DNA of 39,597 nucleotides from Bryobacterales bacterium. Its GTDB lineage: Bacteria > Acidobacteriota > Terriglobia > Bryobacterales > Bryobacteraceae. Under the pieces are notes generated by a model. The model was given only the letters and a program-made list of their open reading frames with translations, ran no database searches and was not told the origin of the DNA. Below are positions 1 to 8,326 of the stretch, piece by piece. The DNA is taken from positions 1 through 39,597 of the forward strand of contig JAOAPR010000196.1 of NCBI GenBank assembly GCA_025463005.1, written 5' to 3'. The translations under genes and the position numbers were made by a program. The first letter of the stretch is position 1. Each line of letters starts with the position of its first letter.

Positions 1-308
1 TCCGGACCCTCGGAAATATCGTTCGCCAGAACCACCGTCTGCGCCGGATCATGCCGAAGAATCTCAGCCGTCGAAGCGCGTTCGAAATCGCAGCAAAACC
101 GGGCGTAAGCCCGCTCGCCGAACTTGAACAGTACCTTGCCCCGCGGCGCGGAGCTCCCCAGAATCGACGGTGTGATGGTTTGTAGCTCGAAAGGCTGTAT
201 GCGCTTCCATTCCTCGACCAAGTGCTCGAACACCGCGGCGCCGCCGCCCAAGGGAACGGCTTCAGCGGAAAATCCGCCGTGCGCGGCGGTGTAGAGTACG
301 CATGACAC
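1..308 (-). CDS. Glycosyltransferase family 4-like protein, N-terminal part (cut by window edge)
   Basis: Minus-strand frame open to the left edge, so only the first ~102 residues are present. It starts with GTG at 308, 13 bases after the stop of the PP2C phosphatase gene, which suggests co-transcription. The start YTAAHGGFSAEAVPLGGG, then HLVEEWKR and LTP-like/ILGSSAPRG segments, resemble the N-terminal Rossmann half of retaining glycosyltransferases that act on envelope or exopolysaccharide sugars. The catalytic E-x7-E region lies outside the window, so substrate and family cannot be confirmed. No ATG is available in this frame, and the GTG is preceded by a weak AGGG. Confidence 0.6.
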   Translation of the reverse strand, partial: MSCVLYTAAHGGFSAEAVPLGGGAAVFEHLVEEWKRIQPFELQTITPSILGSSAPRGKVLFKFGERAYARFCCDFERASTAEILRHDPAQTVVLANDISEGP

Positions 309-321
309 TATTACGTGAACC

Positions 322-2019
322 CTAACAGTACTCGAGCACCAGCGCGGTGATGTCATCGCGCACCACGCCGCCCTCGAGAAATGCGTCCAGCGTGCTCAGC
401 AAACTCTTGTGAAGTTCCGCCGCACCCAACGAGGCGTTCTCGCGCAAACAAGCCCGCAGCCGTTCCGTGTCGAAGAACTCGCCCGCGGCGTTTTCCGCCT
501 CGGTCAAGCCGTCGCTGTAAATCACGATTTTGTCTCCGGGCTCCAGTTGCACCTGGACCACCTGAAACTGCGCCTCCTCGAGCATGCCCACCGGCATGCC
601 GGAAGTGTGCAGCTTGCGCAGGCGGCCATCGCCGCTCATCAGAAAGGGCGCGCAATGCCCGGCGTTGGCGTAGCTGAGCAGCCCAGCCGAGCTCACCATG
701 CAGTAGAACACCGTAGCGTATTTTTCACCACGCGCGCGCTCCAGCAAAAACCGGTTCAGGTGCGCCATGGTCGACTCGATTTCGGCAAAGTCGCCCGAGG
801 CCATCAGGAACGCGCCTTGCAACAGGCTTGCGAGCAGCGCCGAGCTGACGCCCTTGCCCGACACATCGGCGACCACCGCCGCCCACGCATCCGCGGACAC
901 TTGCCGAACGTCAAAATAATCGCCGCCCACTTCGGTCGAAGCCCAGCTCGATCCAGCTGCGCGAAACCATCCTTCGGTGGGCAGCGACACGGGCGCCAAG
1001 CCCTTTTGGATATCGCGCGCGATGTTGAGCTCGCTCTCCATGCGCAGCTTGATGCGCTGATCTTCCAGAAGCCTCGCGTTTTCCAGAATCGTGGACGCCT
1101 CGATCGCCAGCGTCTGCAGCACCTCGCGATTTCCGGCCGATAGATCCGCCGGCGACATGCGCGAGTCCAGATAGAGCAGCCCTACCGTCTGCTGGGCATG
1201 CGACGCCATCCGGGTTTCTTCCATGGATCCGCTTTGCACCAGCACCAGCGGCACGCACAGGGCGCTGCGCAGCTCGAGCGCGGCCGCGCTGCGGTCGATC
1301 CCTTCACGCTGGTCCTGAGCTCCCGGATCGAACGACATCGACAGCAGCTCGCGGCGCGAGTTGAGCGCGCGCTGGATTACCGCCGTCGGCACGCGCAGGT
1401 CGCCGGCATCGAGTGTTCGGTTTTCCAGATCGCGCGCCACCGACACTTCCAGGCCGTCGCCCTTGCGCAGCAGCAGAAACCCCCGTTCGCAGCCGGTGAC
1501 TGCGAGAGCGGCGTCCACCACCGCGGTCAGCACTTCCTGCGTGGACAGCGAATTCTGCAGCGCGCGCGCCACCTCTACCAGCGAGCGCAGCTTGGCCAGG
1601 TTGTTATCGCCCATGCCGCCGGAGCGGGAACTGGAAGACGATATCTGATCCAGGATGCGGTTGATCTCGCCGGCTTCGAGCGTAAAGGTCAGCTGGTACG
1701 ATTCCGGCACGCCCAGATCGATGCGGTCCGAGTTGCGCAGGAGGTGCCGCGCGACACGCTCGCCATTGACCCAGGTGCCGTGGCGGCTGTTGAGATCTTC
1801 AAGTACGTAGTGGCCGTTGTCGGCGACGATGCGGAAGTGCGTGCGAGATGCCCGGTTATCGCGCAAAACCAGGTGATTATCGGGCTGGCGGCCGATCAGA
1901 AACGGCAGAGACTCGATGGCAGTGCGGGTGCGCTGGCCGGACGGATGCAGCACGACGAGGGCGGCTGGCGGCAAACCTGTGCGGGCGTCCGGCTGCGCTG
2001 TCGCATCCGAAACCCCCAT
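322..2019 (-). CDS. FHA-GAF-PP2C (SpoIIE/RsbU-type) serine phosphatase
   Basis: 565-aa cytoplasmic signalling protein. Residues 41-110 form an FHA phosphothreonine-binding domain (LIGR, SRTH, DLNSRHGTWVNG). Residues ~160-312 form a GAF sensor domain. Residues ~335-565 form a PP2C/SpoIIE phosphatase with the metal-binding motifs GGDYFD (365-370) and DVSGKG (385-390), DGLTEA, and a C-terminal RDDIT. Proteins of this type dephosphorylate anti-sigma antagonists and so control stress sigma factors; the partner is not visible here. The start is the ATG at 2019, which overlaps the TAA of the upstream fur-like gene (TAATG). A frame extension up to 2244 lies inside that gene and is rejected. Upstream coupling to a Fur regulator suggests metal or peroxide responsiveness (inference). 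Confidence 0.9.
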   Translation of the reverse strand: MGVSDATAQPDARTGLPPAALVVLHPSGQRTRTAIESLPFLIGRQPDNHLVLRDNRASRTHFRIVADNGHYVLEDLNSRHGTWVNGERVARHLLRNSDRIDLGVPESYQLTFTLEAGEINRILDQISSSSSRSGGMGDNNLAKLRSLVEVARALQNSLSTQEVLTAVVDAALAVTGCERGFLLLRKGDGLEVSVARDLENRTLDAGDLRVPTAVIQRALNSRRELLSMSFDPGAQDQREGIDRSAAALELRSALCVPLVLVQSGSMEETRMASHAQQTVGLLYLDSRMSPADLSAGNREVLQTLAIEASTILENARLLEDQRIKLRMESELNIARDIQKGLAPVSLPTEGWFRAAGSSWASTEVGGDYFDVRQVSADAWAAVVADVSGKGVSSALLASLLQGAFLMASGDFAEIESTMAHLNRFLLERARGEKYATVFYCMVSSAGLLSYANAGHCAPFLMSGDGRLRKLHTSGMPVGMLEEAQFQVVQVQLEPGDKIVIYSDGLTEAENAAGEFFDTERLRACLRENASLGAAELHKSLLSTLDAFLEGGVVRDDITALVLEYC

Positions 2020-2531
2020 TAGACGGCCTGCTTTGCTCCCTGTAAATGCAACTCTTCTTTGGTGCGCAAATCGTCTTTTGCACGAAGATCCTCTTTCGCG
2101 CGAAGCGCTTGGCAATGCGAGCAATACCCGCCGATTTCCGTGCGCGCGAAGGCGATCTCGAATCCGAATTGCGATTGCACCTGGCCGCGGAGGGCCTGGA
2201 GCTGTTCGCCAAAAAACTCTTCGACGCGCCCGCAGCGCAGGCAAATGATATGCGCGTGCTCCTGTTTCAGGCGGGTCTCGTAATAGTGCTTTTCGCCGTC
2301 GAAGTGCGCCAGATCCAGCTCATCCACCAGGCCGCCCTCCTTGAGCAGTTTCAGGGTGCGATAGACGGTGACGCGGTTGAGCTTGGGATCTTTTTCCTTG
2401 GCCATCTGGTACAGACGTTCGGCGTCCAGATGCAGCCCGGAGTTGTCGATCAGGTCGAGCAGCAGCCGCCGCTGGCGCGTGAGACGGACGCCGCGCTCGC
2501 GTAAAGAATCCTGGATGCCGGAGCTGGCCAT
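2019..2531 (-). CDS. Fur/PerR-family metal-dependent transcriptional regulator
   Basis: 170 aa. An N-terminal winged helix (RLTRQRRLLLDLI, NRVTVYRTLKLL) is followed by a dimerisation domain with HAHIICLRCG and C-terminal CSHC, i.e. the two CxxC pairs of the structural zinc site of Fur-family repressors. Whether it senses iron, zinc, manganese or peroxide cannot be told from sequence. The extreme C-terminus carries three tandem copies of an R-(A/T)-K-(E/D)-(E/D)-L hexad (residues 144-161), an unusual charged tail. It is translationally coupled to the downstream PP2C phosphatase (TAATG) and divergent from a PEP-CTERM gene. Confidence 0.9.
   Translation of the reverse strand: MASSGIQDSLRERGVRLTRQRRLLLDLIDNSGLHLDAERLYQMAKEKDPKLNRVTVYRTLKLLKEGGLVDELDLAHFDGEKHYYETRLKQEHAHIICLRCGRVEEFFGEQLQALRGQVQSQFGFEIAFARTEIGGYCSHCQALRAKEDLRAKDDLRTKEELHLQGAKQAV
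2049..2102 (-). repeat. Three-copy 18-bp tandem repeat inside the fur-like gene
   Basis: Three consecutive 6-codon units encode RAKEDL, RAKDDL and RTKEEL just before the end of the Fur-family protein. The units differ at the nucleotide level but keep phase, giving a short charged helix-forming tail beyond the second CxxC. Copy number could vary between strains. Confidence 0.75.
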
Positions 2532-2723
2532 GGCTCTAGTAGGAGGTTAACATGGCTCGGCAGTGTTTTCAGCCGTTCCCGCGGATACCCGCTGATCCAG
2601 GTGAGGTGGGCGGCTCCGAGTACTACCGGTTTCAATTTTCGCTAGAAAACGGTCCCCCGACGCAATTATCGCTATGGGTAGTCGTGCCCACACTTTGATT
2701 GCGTTTAAGGAGGCTCCATAGCC
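2532..2723. promoter_or_regulatory. Divergent fur-like / PEP-CTERM intergenic region
   Basis: 192 bases between two divergent genes. It holds a strong Shine-Dalgarno for the PEP-CTERM gene (AAGGAGG, 10 bases before the ATG at 2724). A short inverted repeat TTTTC-GCTA-GAAAA lies at 2636-2649 and could be a weak operator. There is also a 48-codon open frame at 2552-2698. I see no convincing -35/-10 pair. Confidence 0.4.
2552..2698 (+). CDS. Possible 48-aa small protein or leader peptide
   Basis: An open frame of 48 codons starts with ATG at 2552, five bases after a near-perfect Shine-Dalgarno TAGGAGG, and ends 25 bases before the PEP-CTERM gene. The peptide (MARQCFQPFPRIPADPG...) has no recognisable domain, signal or membrane segment. 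The ribosome-binding site is the main support. It could equally be chance in a regulatory region. Confidence 0.3.
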   Translation: MARQCFQPFPRIPADPGEVGGSEYYRFQFSLENGPPTQLSLWVVVPTL

Positions 2724-3722
2724 ATGAAACATCTCTGCACCTTCGGAATTCTAGCCGCCGCTGTATTTTTGGCGCTGCCGGCGCACGCTGCCCTTGTCCT
2801 TACGGCGGCCGGCACCTCTGCGGGCTTCACCCTGACCAGCGTGGTCACGGGAATCCCTACAAACACTTATGGACCGTTAGGTCTGGCCATCGCCCCGGAT
2901 GGCAACTTGGTGGTCAACGTTATCGGCGAAGTCGGCGGGTCCAGGAATAGCGTTTTTGCCGACGTCGACGGTCAGATTTACTCGAATAAACTCAGCACCA
3001 CCGGAGTTATCAATGCCTTCCCTCCCGCTTATGCGACCTCCAATGGGGCACTCTGGGGCAGCGGCGGGGCATCCGGCACGAACGCCGGCAAATTGATCAA
3101 GTTTAATAACGACGGTACGATCAATACCGTTTTTAACATTACGGGTCTGAACATCCAGTACGGTTTATGGACCAATCCCGTCAATGGTCATCTGATCGGT
3201 GAAGGCGCCTTCGGGCTTGTCGATGTCGATGTGTCCACCGCCACCCCAACTTTCCGCCAGATCAACAATGCAGGTTCTGACGGCGTCACCGTATCGCCCG
3301 ATGGCACCGTCGTTTACACCTCACAGATCGCGGGCTACAACATCCTGACTGGAGCGCTGGTGTTCGGACCGGTGTCCGTAAGTGGCGCGGACGGCATGGG
3401 TGTGATCACCAGCAACAATGCCCTGAACGGCAACATTATTGTTAATACCAACTTCGGCCAACTGGTGATGATCAATCCCGTCACCCACGTGCAGACCATA
3501 ATCGCGAGTGGCGGTACCCGCGGCGACTACACATCGCCAGATCCTAACGGAAGCCTGCTGATAACTCAAACCAGCGAGATCTTCCGCCTGAGTTGCGGCG
3601 CTGGATGTGCGATCGGAAGTGCTCCGCCGCCCTCCGGCGTCCCGGAGCCGTCCTCTGTGGCGTTTCTCGGTACCGGATTGGCGGTCTTTGGGCTCTTTCG
3701 CAAGCGTTTCCTGACTCGTTAA
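2724..3722 (+). CDS. PEP-CTERM sorting-domain secreted protein
   Basis: 332 aa. A Sec signal peptide (residues 1-22, cleaved after AHA) is followed by a repetitive beta-rich region with NHL/SMP-30-like spacing (PDGNLVVN, DGTVVYTS, NGNIIVNTN). The C-terminal tag at 306-332 has VPEPSS, a hydrophobic segment (VAFLGTGLAVFGLF) and a basic end (RKRFLTR). This is the PEP-CTERM signal, processed by exosortase in species that export exopolysaccharide-associated proteins. A beta-propeller fold is an inference; the substrate is unknown. The stop lies one base from the stop of the convergent cytochrome gene. Confidence 0.88.
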   Translation: MKHLCTFGILAAAVFLALPAHAALVLTAAGTSAGFTLTSVVTGIPTNTYGPLGLAIAPDGNLVVNVIGEVGGSRNSVFADVDGQIYSNKLSTTGVINAFPPAYATSNGALWGSGGASGTNAGKLIKFNNDGTINTVFNITGLNIQYGLWTNPVNGHLIGEGAFGLVDVDVSTATPTFRQINNAGSDGVTVSPDGTVVYTSQIAGYNILTGALVFGPVSVSGADGMGVITSNNALNGNIIVNTNFGQLVMINPVTHVQTIIASGGTRGDYTSPDPNGSLLITQTSEIFRLSCGAGCAIGSAPPPSGVPEPSSVAFLGTGLAVFGLFRKRFLTR

Positions 3723-3723
3723 G

Positions 3724-4419
3724 TCACTTGCAGCGGTGGCCATGAGTATCGGTGCCAGCCGGGTTACCCGGATCACCCTCTAGGCAAGGTATGGCGCTCA
3801 AGTATTCGTAGATCGCCCGCAGGTCGTGGTCGGTCATGTTGGCATAAATCGGCCACGGCATAATCTGGAGAAGCGAACCGTCGAACGGCGGCGGAACGCA
3901 ATATGGACCGAGCGCGCCGGTGCAGGTGGGGTGCCAGCCATCAAAGTCCGTGCCATGCCGCATGACCTGGAGGAACTTCTCAAATGAGACACCGCCTTCC
4001 GGCACCCCGTCTTTGTCCGGAGTCAGATTGCGAGTGATGATGTGCGCACTGAGGCCCCCAGGGTCTAACGTCCCGAAATCATCTCCGCCACCCAGGTAGA
4101 CCGCCGGATTGACCTTGGTAGGGTGCTGGCCGAAGTACGGGATTCCACCGAAGACAAATTCGGAAGGAGGACCCTGCGAGTGACAACCGTTACAATCGCC
4201 CTGAGCGTTGACGATGTAACTCCCCAATCCGACCAGCGACCGGTTCTTGCCCTTCAGGTTCAGAGGAACCGGGGCAATCGCAAAACCGGTTTGAATCTTA
4301 GATTCCTCGCTATTGTCGGAATCCGCACGCCCGCGCTGCGAGCCGACGATTAAACCGAAGGCGATAACAGTGGTGAAGGCGGCGGCAGTGCCGATCGCTT
4401 TTGTGGACAGTATTCTCAT
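3724..4419 (-). CDS. Secreted mono-haem c-type cytochrome
   Basis: 231 aa. An N-terminal signal/anchor (residues ~8-28) precedes a single haem-attachment motif CNGCH at 76-80 and a conserved MPWPIYANMTDHDLRAIYEYL segment, typical of cytochrome c domains where a Met gives the distal ligand. It is probably a periplasmic electron carrier. Four further cysteines near the C-terminus could form disulfides. A good Shine-Dalgarno (GGAGG) lies five bases before the ATG. It follows the HEAT-repeat gene by 113 bases on the same strand and ends one base from the convergent PEP-CTERM gene. Confidence 0.88.
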   Translation of the reverse strand: MRILSTKAIGTAAAFTTVIAFGLIVGSQRGRADSDNSEESKIQTGFAIAPVPLNLKGKNRSLVGLGSYIVNAQGDCNGCHSQGPPSEFVFGGIPYFGQHPTKVNPAVYLGGGDDFGTLDPGGLSAHIITRNLTPDKDGVPEGGVSFEKFLQVMRHGTDFDGWHPTCTGALGPYCVPPPFDGSLLQIMPWPIYANMTDHDLRAIYEYLSAIPCLEGDPGNPAGTDTHGHRCK

Positions 4420-4504
4420 GAGGTCCTCCGTGGGTTATCTAGATTGATTCAGCGAGTATACATCAACTTGCCCCTTTTGCGGCTGGTGGGACGCGGACTG
4501 ATCC

Positions 4505-4525
4505 AGTTCGGGGGCAAACCGAACT
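4505..4525. other. Hairpin just after the HEAT-repeat gene
   Basis: Perfect 7-bp stem AGTTCGG / CCGAACT with a 7-base loop, eight bases beyond the HEAT-gene stop. There is no U-run on either side, so a terminator role is weak; an mRNA-stabilising stem is as likely. Confidence 0.35.
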
Positions 4526-4532
4526 TCCTCGC

Positions 4533-5399
4533 TCAGACCTTGGGGGCGGCTTTCGGCAGGCGGTTGACTCGTAGATAAGCGGCAGCCGCCCGAAATCGAA
4601 CTTTCTTGCTGGAGTCGTCCAGCAGCGGTATCAATCGAGTTTGTAAGTGTGCGTTTCCGGGGCGTGTCACCAATTGCACGGCGGTCGCCCGCACTGACCA
4701 GTCATCGTCCATAAACGCCTGCTCGATTGCTGTGCGCACTTCAGGCAAGGGTTCTGTCGCGAGCAACAGCAGGGCCGTCGCCCGAGGGGAAAAGCTTTCA
4801 TCGTTCAGCAAAGCGCTCATCGCCGAGACTCCCTCCCCGACGCCGGGCACGGGAACAAAACCGACGCCTTGCTCCACCGCGAAGAACAATGCGGAGCGAG
4901 GCGTCTTTATGCGACGAACCGTATCGCGGAATTTGGCGCGAAGCGGATTCGATTTCGCCTTTTGTTCTTTTTCGACAATCGCCAGCAGCATCGAGTTTCC
5001 CTCGGGAACGTGCAAGCGGTGCAGCGCCCTCGCTGCGGCAAACATAACTTCGGGGACGTCATCGTTCAGCGCCATTCCCGCAACGCGCGCCAGCCTCCGG
5101 TCGCCCAGCTCGCCGATCGTGTCGAGTGCGGCCAGGCGCACGAGGTGATCCCCATCTTTGACGAGCCCCTCCATGAGGGCAATGACCGGGTCGGACGCGC
5201 GGCCCAGGCTCAGCGCAAGCGCGACTTGGCGGCGCGTATCCGGATCGCGATCCGCCGCGCCATTCCGTAATACTTCCCATGCGTGGGCTGTTAGAGTGGC
5301 ACCGGGCTTCTCGCCGCGGGCCGGAACGTTGCACGCCACGACGACTACCAGCGCACAGATACACGTGCGAAGCATTGGGTTAAGCGCGGTTTTCAGCAT
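4533..5399 (-). CDS. Secreted HEAT-repeat protein
   Basis: 288 aa. A signal peptide (MLRTCICALVVVVACNVPARG) is followed by repeated helical pairs with the HEAT/PBS-lyase pattern (DPDTRRQVALALSLG, DHLVRLAALDTIGELGD, DVPEVMFAAARAL, DDDWSVRATAVQL, KKVRFRAAAAYL). Such proteins are scaffolds; no catalytic motif is visible. The start at 5399 is chosen because GAGGGG lies six bases upstream; a longer frame to 5444 lacks support. It sits 100 bases after the TonB receptor on the same strand. Confidence 0.82.
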   Translation of the reverse strand: MLKTALNPMLRTCICALVVVVACNVPARGEKPGATLTAHAWEVLRNGAADRDPDTRRQVALALSLGRASDPVIALMEGLVKDGDHLVRLAALDTIGELGDRRLARVAGMALNDDVPEVMFAAARALHRLHVPEGNSMLLAIVEKEQKAKSNPLRAKFRDTVRRIKTPRSALFFAVEQGVGFVPVPGVGEGVSAMSALLNDESFSPRATALLLLATEPLPEVRTAIEQAFMDDDWSVRATAVQLVTRPGNAHLQTRLIPLLDDSSKKVRFRAAAAYLRVNRLPKAAPKV

Positions 5400-5499
5400 G
5401 GAACACCCCTCGACAGCTTTTGCTGAGCACGTTCTGTTCCGCAAATGCTCTCGCTCGCGGGCGACGCTAACTAGCGTATTTTCAGCTCGGACCGTTACC

Positions 5500-7797
5500 T
5501 CAGAACTCGAATACCATCCCAGCCGACGGCAGAATCGGAAACATGCTGAAGAAATTCGGGTAGGTCCTGCGCGTGACGCTGTCGTAAGGACCCGGCGAAT
5601 CGAAGTCGCGGTTAGAGTGATTGGTCAGATTCACGACCTCGGCAAACAGCGTCGCCTTGGACTTCTTGTGCACGTAGGCTTTATTCAGCCGCAGATCCGT
5701 GCGCTCGTAGGCGGGAGCCCGCAAGGCATTGCGGTTCGAGGCCAGAAAATACGCGGACCCGTCCAGACTATAGAAGCCGGGCAAAGGCATACCGCTGCCA
5801 TAAGTAAACCGCGCGCTCACATTGACGGTGGGACGCAGGCGGCGACTGACGTACGCGTTGAAGGTGTGGTGCTGATCGTAGTCGGACGGGAAGCGCAGGC
5901 CTAAATCGCCATCGTTGATGATCGCGCGGCCGTAGGCATAGGAGATCCATCCGGTAAATCCGTTGGCCGTGCGCCGCTGCAGAAAGACCTGGGCGCCGCG
6001 CGAATAGCCGCGTTGCGAATTGCGCCAAGGCGCGTTCGGCACCGCGTTGAGGATGGTGCCGTTGAACAACAGGCGAGGATCCAGCGCGGAACGGGCTAGA
6101 AGATCGCGATCCTGCCGGTCGTAAAACTCCAGCCGCACACGCGTGCGCTCATCCAAACCTTGCTCGACGATGGCTTCGTAATGCGTCGCCCTCTCCGGCA
6201 GCAAGGGCACATGGGTGAAGGTCGAGAAGAGCTGGTTTAATTCCGGGAACTGGGCGTATTGGCCCCAGTCCAGTTGCAGGCGGGTTTTCGGCCGGAGCGC
6301 AACCGACGCGCTGCCGTATGGCGATGTAACCTGCACGGGGCTCACGCTGAACTCATCCCGGCGCACACCCGCGGTCAGATGGATTCGGTCGGAGGCGAAT
6401 CCGTACGATTGCTGCACATATGCGCCTGCCCGGTGTCCCGAGCCGCGGAAGACGTCAGGCGACGGAATCAGTACCGGGGTGTAGACGAACTGGGTGGCCG
6501 AACCGTCCTGGCGCAGCCGCCGGAACACGCCGCCAAAATCGAGCGTGTTCTTCCCGGGCTTGCTGGAGGACCACGAGACGCTGACGTCGCCGTGCCAGGT
6601 CCACTCACCGTAAGCCTGGTTCGAAAGCAGCGCATTATCGCGATTCGCCACTTCGCCGCGCTCGCGCGACCAGGCCAGATGGTTGGTGATCAGCACGCGT
6701 TGGCTGGGAGCGTAACGGGAACCTAGGTTAATCAGCGAAAAACGGAAGCCACTGGTCATCACCGAGTTCACGCCCAGATCGCTGCGAAAAGGAGTGCGAT
6801 CGACGCCGGAGTCGCCTTCCACATCACTCAGGCTGACGGTATGCTTGGGCGTCAGGTCATAAGTGAGCCGAGCCTGCCCGTCGGTGAAGCCGAAGGACAT
6901 GGGCGCCTGGTCGCCGAAATTGATCCGATTGAGGATGTACTGCAGATAACTTTTGCGGAATGCCACCAGCCAGGATCCTCGCCCGTTATCGCCCAACGGC
7001 CCTTCGAAAAGCGCACCGGCGTTCGAAGCGCTGGCGCTTAGCCGCCCCTGAATCTGCTGGCGGTTGCCTTCGCGGGTGTCAACGGCCAGAATGCCGGCCG
7101 TGCGATCGGAATAACGTACCGGCCACGCGCCCTCGTACAAGGTCATGTCGTCCGTCGTATCGCCGTTGAAGATGGTCAGCGAGCCATTATCGGCTTGCCC
7201 ATCCGTAGTGTGGAAGGGCGCATGCAACAGCACCCCGTCGAGATAAAGTCCGATCCGATTAAAGGGCGCACCGCGCAGCGAGAACTCCGAGGAGAAATCG
7301 TTATTGGAGGTGACACCCGGCAGGCTCTGCACGGCGCGCAACGGGTCGTCGGCGAGCACGCTGGCCAGATTCTTGCGTTCTTCGCCTTCCAAAGTGATCG
7401 CGGCAGCAGTAGTCTCCGCAGCGACTCCGAAGGCGCCCGCCGAAACCACCACCGTGTCCGTGCGCTGGTCGGTCGAAGGAGTCAGCACGATCTCAAAGGT
7501 CTTGGTCTCGCCGGCGGCCAAAGTAAACTCCTGGCGGACCAGGTAATAATCGACGGCGGCGGTCTGCAGTACATACGTACCGGGCGAGACTCCGGCGATG
7601 CTAAAAGTCCCATCCTGGGCAGTGACGGCGCGGAACAGCGAGCCTGAAAGCTGGACCTGCACTAGTCTGAGCGGTTGTTTGTCCCGTGAGCTGACGACGC
7701 GGCCGCGGACTTCGCCGGTGTCCACCTGCTGGCCCACGACCATTACAGCCATGAGCAGGAGCGCCAGTATCCAACGCAGACGCATATTGTGTTCCAT
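5500..7797 (-). CDS. TonB-dependent receptor with carboxypeptidase-regulatory-like N-terminal domain
   Basis: 765 aa. Order: signal peptide (residues ~5-25), a CarboxypepD_reg-like beta-sandwich (VRGRVVSSRDKQPL ... GTFSIAGVSPGTYVL), a plug (ADDPLRAVQSLPGV, FSLRGAPFNRIGLYLDG) and a 22-strand-type barrel ending in the aromatic C-terminus VFEF. It lies in the outer membrane and imports a large ligand using TonB energy; the ligand is unknown. The start is the ATG at 7797; a TTG start eight codons upstream is possible. Following same-strand genes encode a HEAT protein and a cytochrome, perhaps one transcript. Confidence 0.92.
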   Translation of the reverse strand: MEHNMRLRWILALLLMAVMVVGQQVDTGEVRGRVVSSRDKQPLRLVQVQLSGSLFRAVTAQDGTFSIAGVSPGTYVLQTAAVDYYLVRQEFTLAAGETKTFEIVLTPSTDQRTDTVVVSAGAFGVAAETTAAAITLEGEERKNLASVLADDPLRAVQSLPGVTSNNDFSSEFSLRGAPFNRIGLYLDGVLLHAPFHTTDGQADNGSLTIFNGDTTDDMTLYEGAWPVRYSDRTAGILAVDTREGNRQQIQGRLSASASNAGALFEGPLGDNGRGSWLVAFRKSYLQYILNRINFGDQAPMSFGFTDGQARLTYDLTPKHTVSLSDVEGDSGVDRTPFRSDLGVNSVMTSGFRFSLINLGSRYAPSQRVLITNHLAWSRERGEVANRDNALLSNQAYGEWTWHGDVSVSWSSSKPGKNTLDFGGVFRRLRQDGSATQFVYTPVLIPSPDVFRGSGHRAGAYVQQSYGFASDRIHLTAGVRRDEFSVSPVQVTSPYGSASVALRPKTRLQLDWGQYAQFPELNQLFSTFTHVPLLPERATHYEAIVEQGLDERTRVRLEFYDRQDRDLLARSALDPRLLFNGTILNAVPNAPWRNSQRGYSRGAQVFLQRRTANGFTGWISYAYGRAIINDGDLGLRFPSDYDQHHTFNAYVSRRLRPTVNVSARFTYGSGMPLPGFYSLDGSAYFLASNRNALRAPAYERTDLRLNKAYVHKKSKATLFAEVVNLTNHSNRDFDSPGPYDSVTRRTYPNFFSMFPILPSAGMVFEF

Positions 7798-7852
7798 TAT
7801 CTCTGATCGGGCCGCTCGCAAACGAACAGCCTGCTATCCTGAGGATTCTGTC

Positions 7853-8266
7853 ATGCCGAATTTGAAGTGGGAACCCGCTCCGATGTCCGAAGCCGTGACC
7901 AACGACATCCGCGTCGAGGTGTTGTGCCGCTACGCGCCCGAGAACTCGCGGCCGCTGCACCGCGAATGGGTTTTTCAGTACACCGTCCGCATCACGAATC
8001 AGAGTTCCGATACCGTGCAACTGATCAGCCGGCATTGGATCATCACCGATGCCCTGGAGCACGTCGAAGAAGTGAAGGGTCCGGGGGTGGTGGGCGAGCA
8101 GCCGGTTCTCGCGCCCGGCGAATCGTTCAAATACTCGTCGTGGTGCCCGCTTCCGACACCTACCGGCGTGATGCGCGGCACCTACCAGATGATCCACCCC
8201 AACGGGGATCAGTTCGACATCGAAATCGCGCCGTTCGCGATGCGGGCGAAGCAGACCGTTCACTAA
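7853..8266 (+). CDS. apaG: ApaG-domain protein (Co2+/Mg2+ efflux protein ApaG family)
   Basis: 137 aa, the usual ApaG size. The family signature is complete: VFQYTVRITNQSSDTVQL, RHWIITDA, VKGPGVVGEQPVLAPGESFKYSSWCPL and GTYQM. ApaG is a small fibronectin-III-like cytoplasmic protein linked in enterobacteria to Ap4A and cobalt phenotypes; its biochemical role is unsettled. The start is the ATG at 7853, preceded by TGAGGA. It is divergent from the TonB receptor with only 55 bases between starts. A longer frame from 7598 runs into the receptor gene and is rejected. Confidence 0.93.
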   Translation: MPNLKWEPAPMSEAVTNDIRVEVLCRYAPENSRPLHREWVFQYTVRITNQSSDTVQLISRHWIITDALEHVEEVKGPGVVGEQPVLAPGESFKYSSWCPLPTPTGVMRGTYQMIHPNGDQFDIEIAPFAMRAKQTVH

Positions 8267-8275
8267 ACACGAAAC

Positions 8276-8295
8276 GAGGCGGGCCAGCCCGCCTC
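8276..8295. repeat. GC-rich palindrome after apaG
   Basis: Perfect inverted repeat GAGGCGGGC / GCCCGCCTC with a two-base centre, ten bases after the apaG stop. It has no following U-run. It may act as a terminator or be one copy of a genomic REP-like palindrome; no second copy is seen in this window. Confidence 0.5.
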
Positions 8296-8326
8296 CTACA
8301 GCCTCCAGCAGCACTACAATGGCTGC

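Noticed and set aside
409-1143. 244-codon plus-strand frame opposite the PP2C gene
   Set aside because: Mirror frame of a well-supported domain protein; composition is His/Arg/Gln-rich without motifs.
1198-2022. 274-codon plus-strand frame opposite the GAF/FHA region
   Set aside because: Antisense shadow of conserved FHA and GAF domains.
5464-5477. Short palindrome ACGCTAACTAGCGT after the TonB receptor
   Set aside because: Only a 5-6 bp stem; the T-run lies on the strand that has no gene ending there, so a terminator call is not supported.
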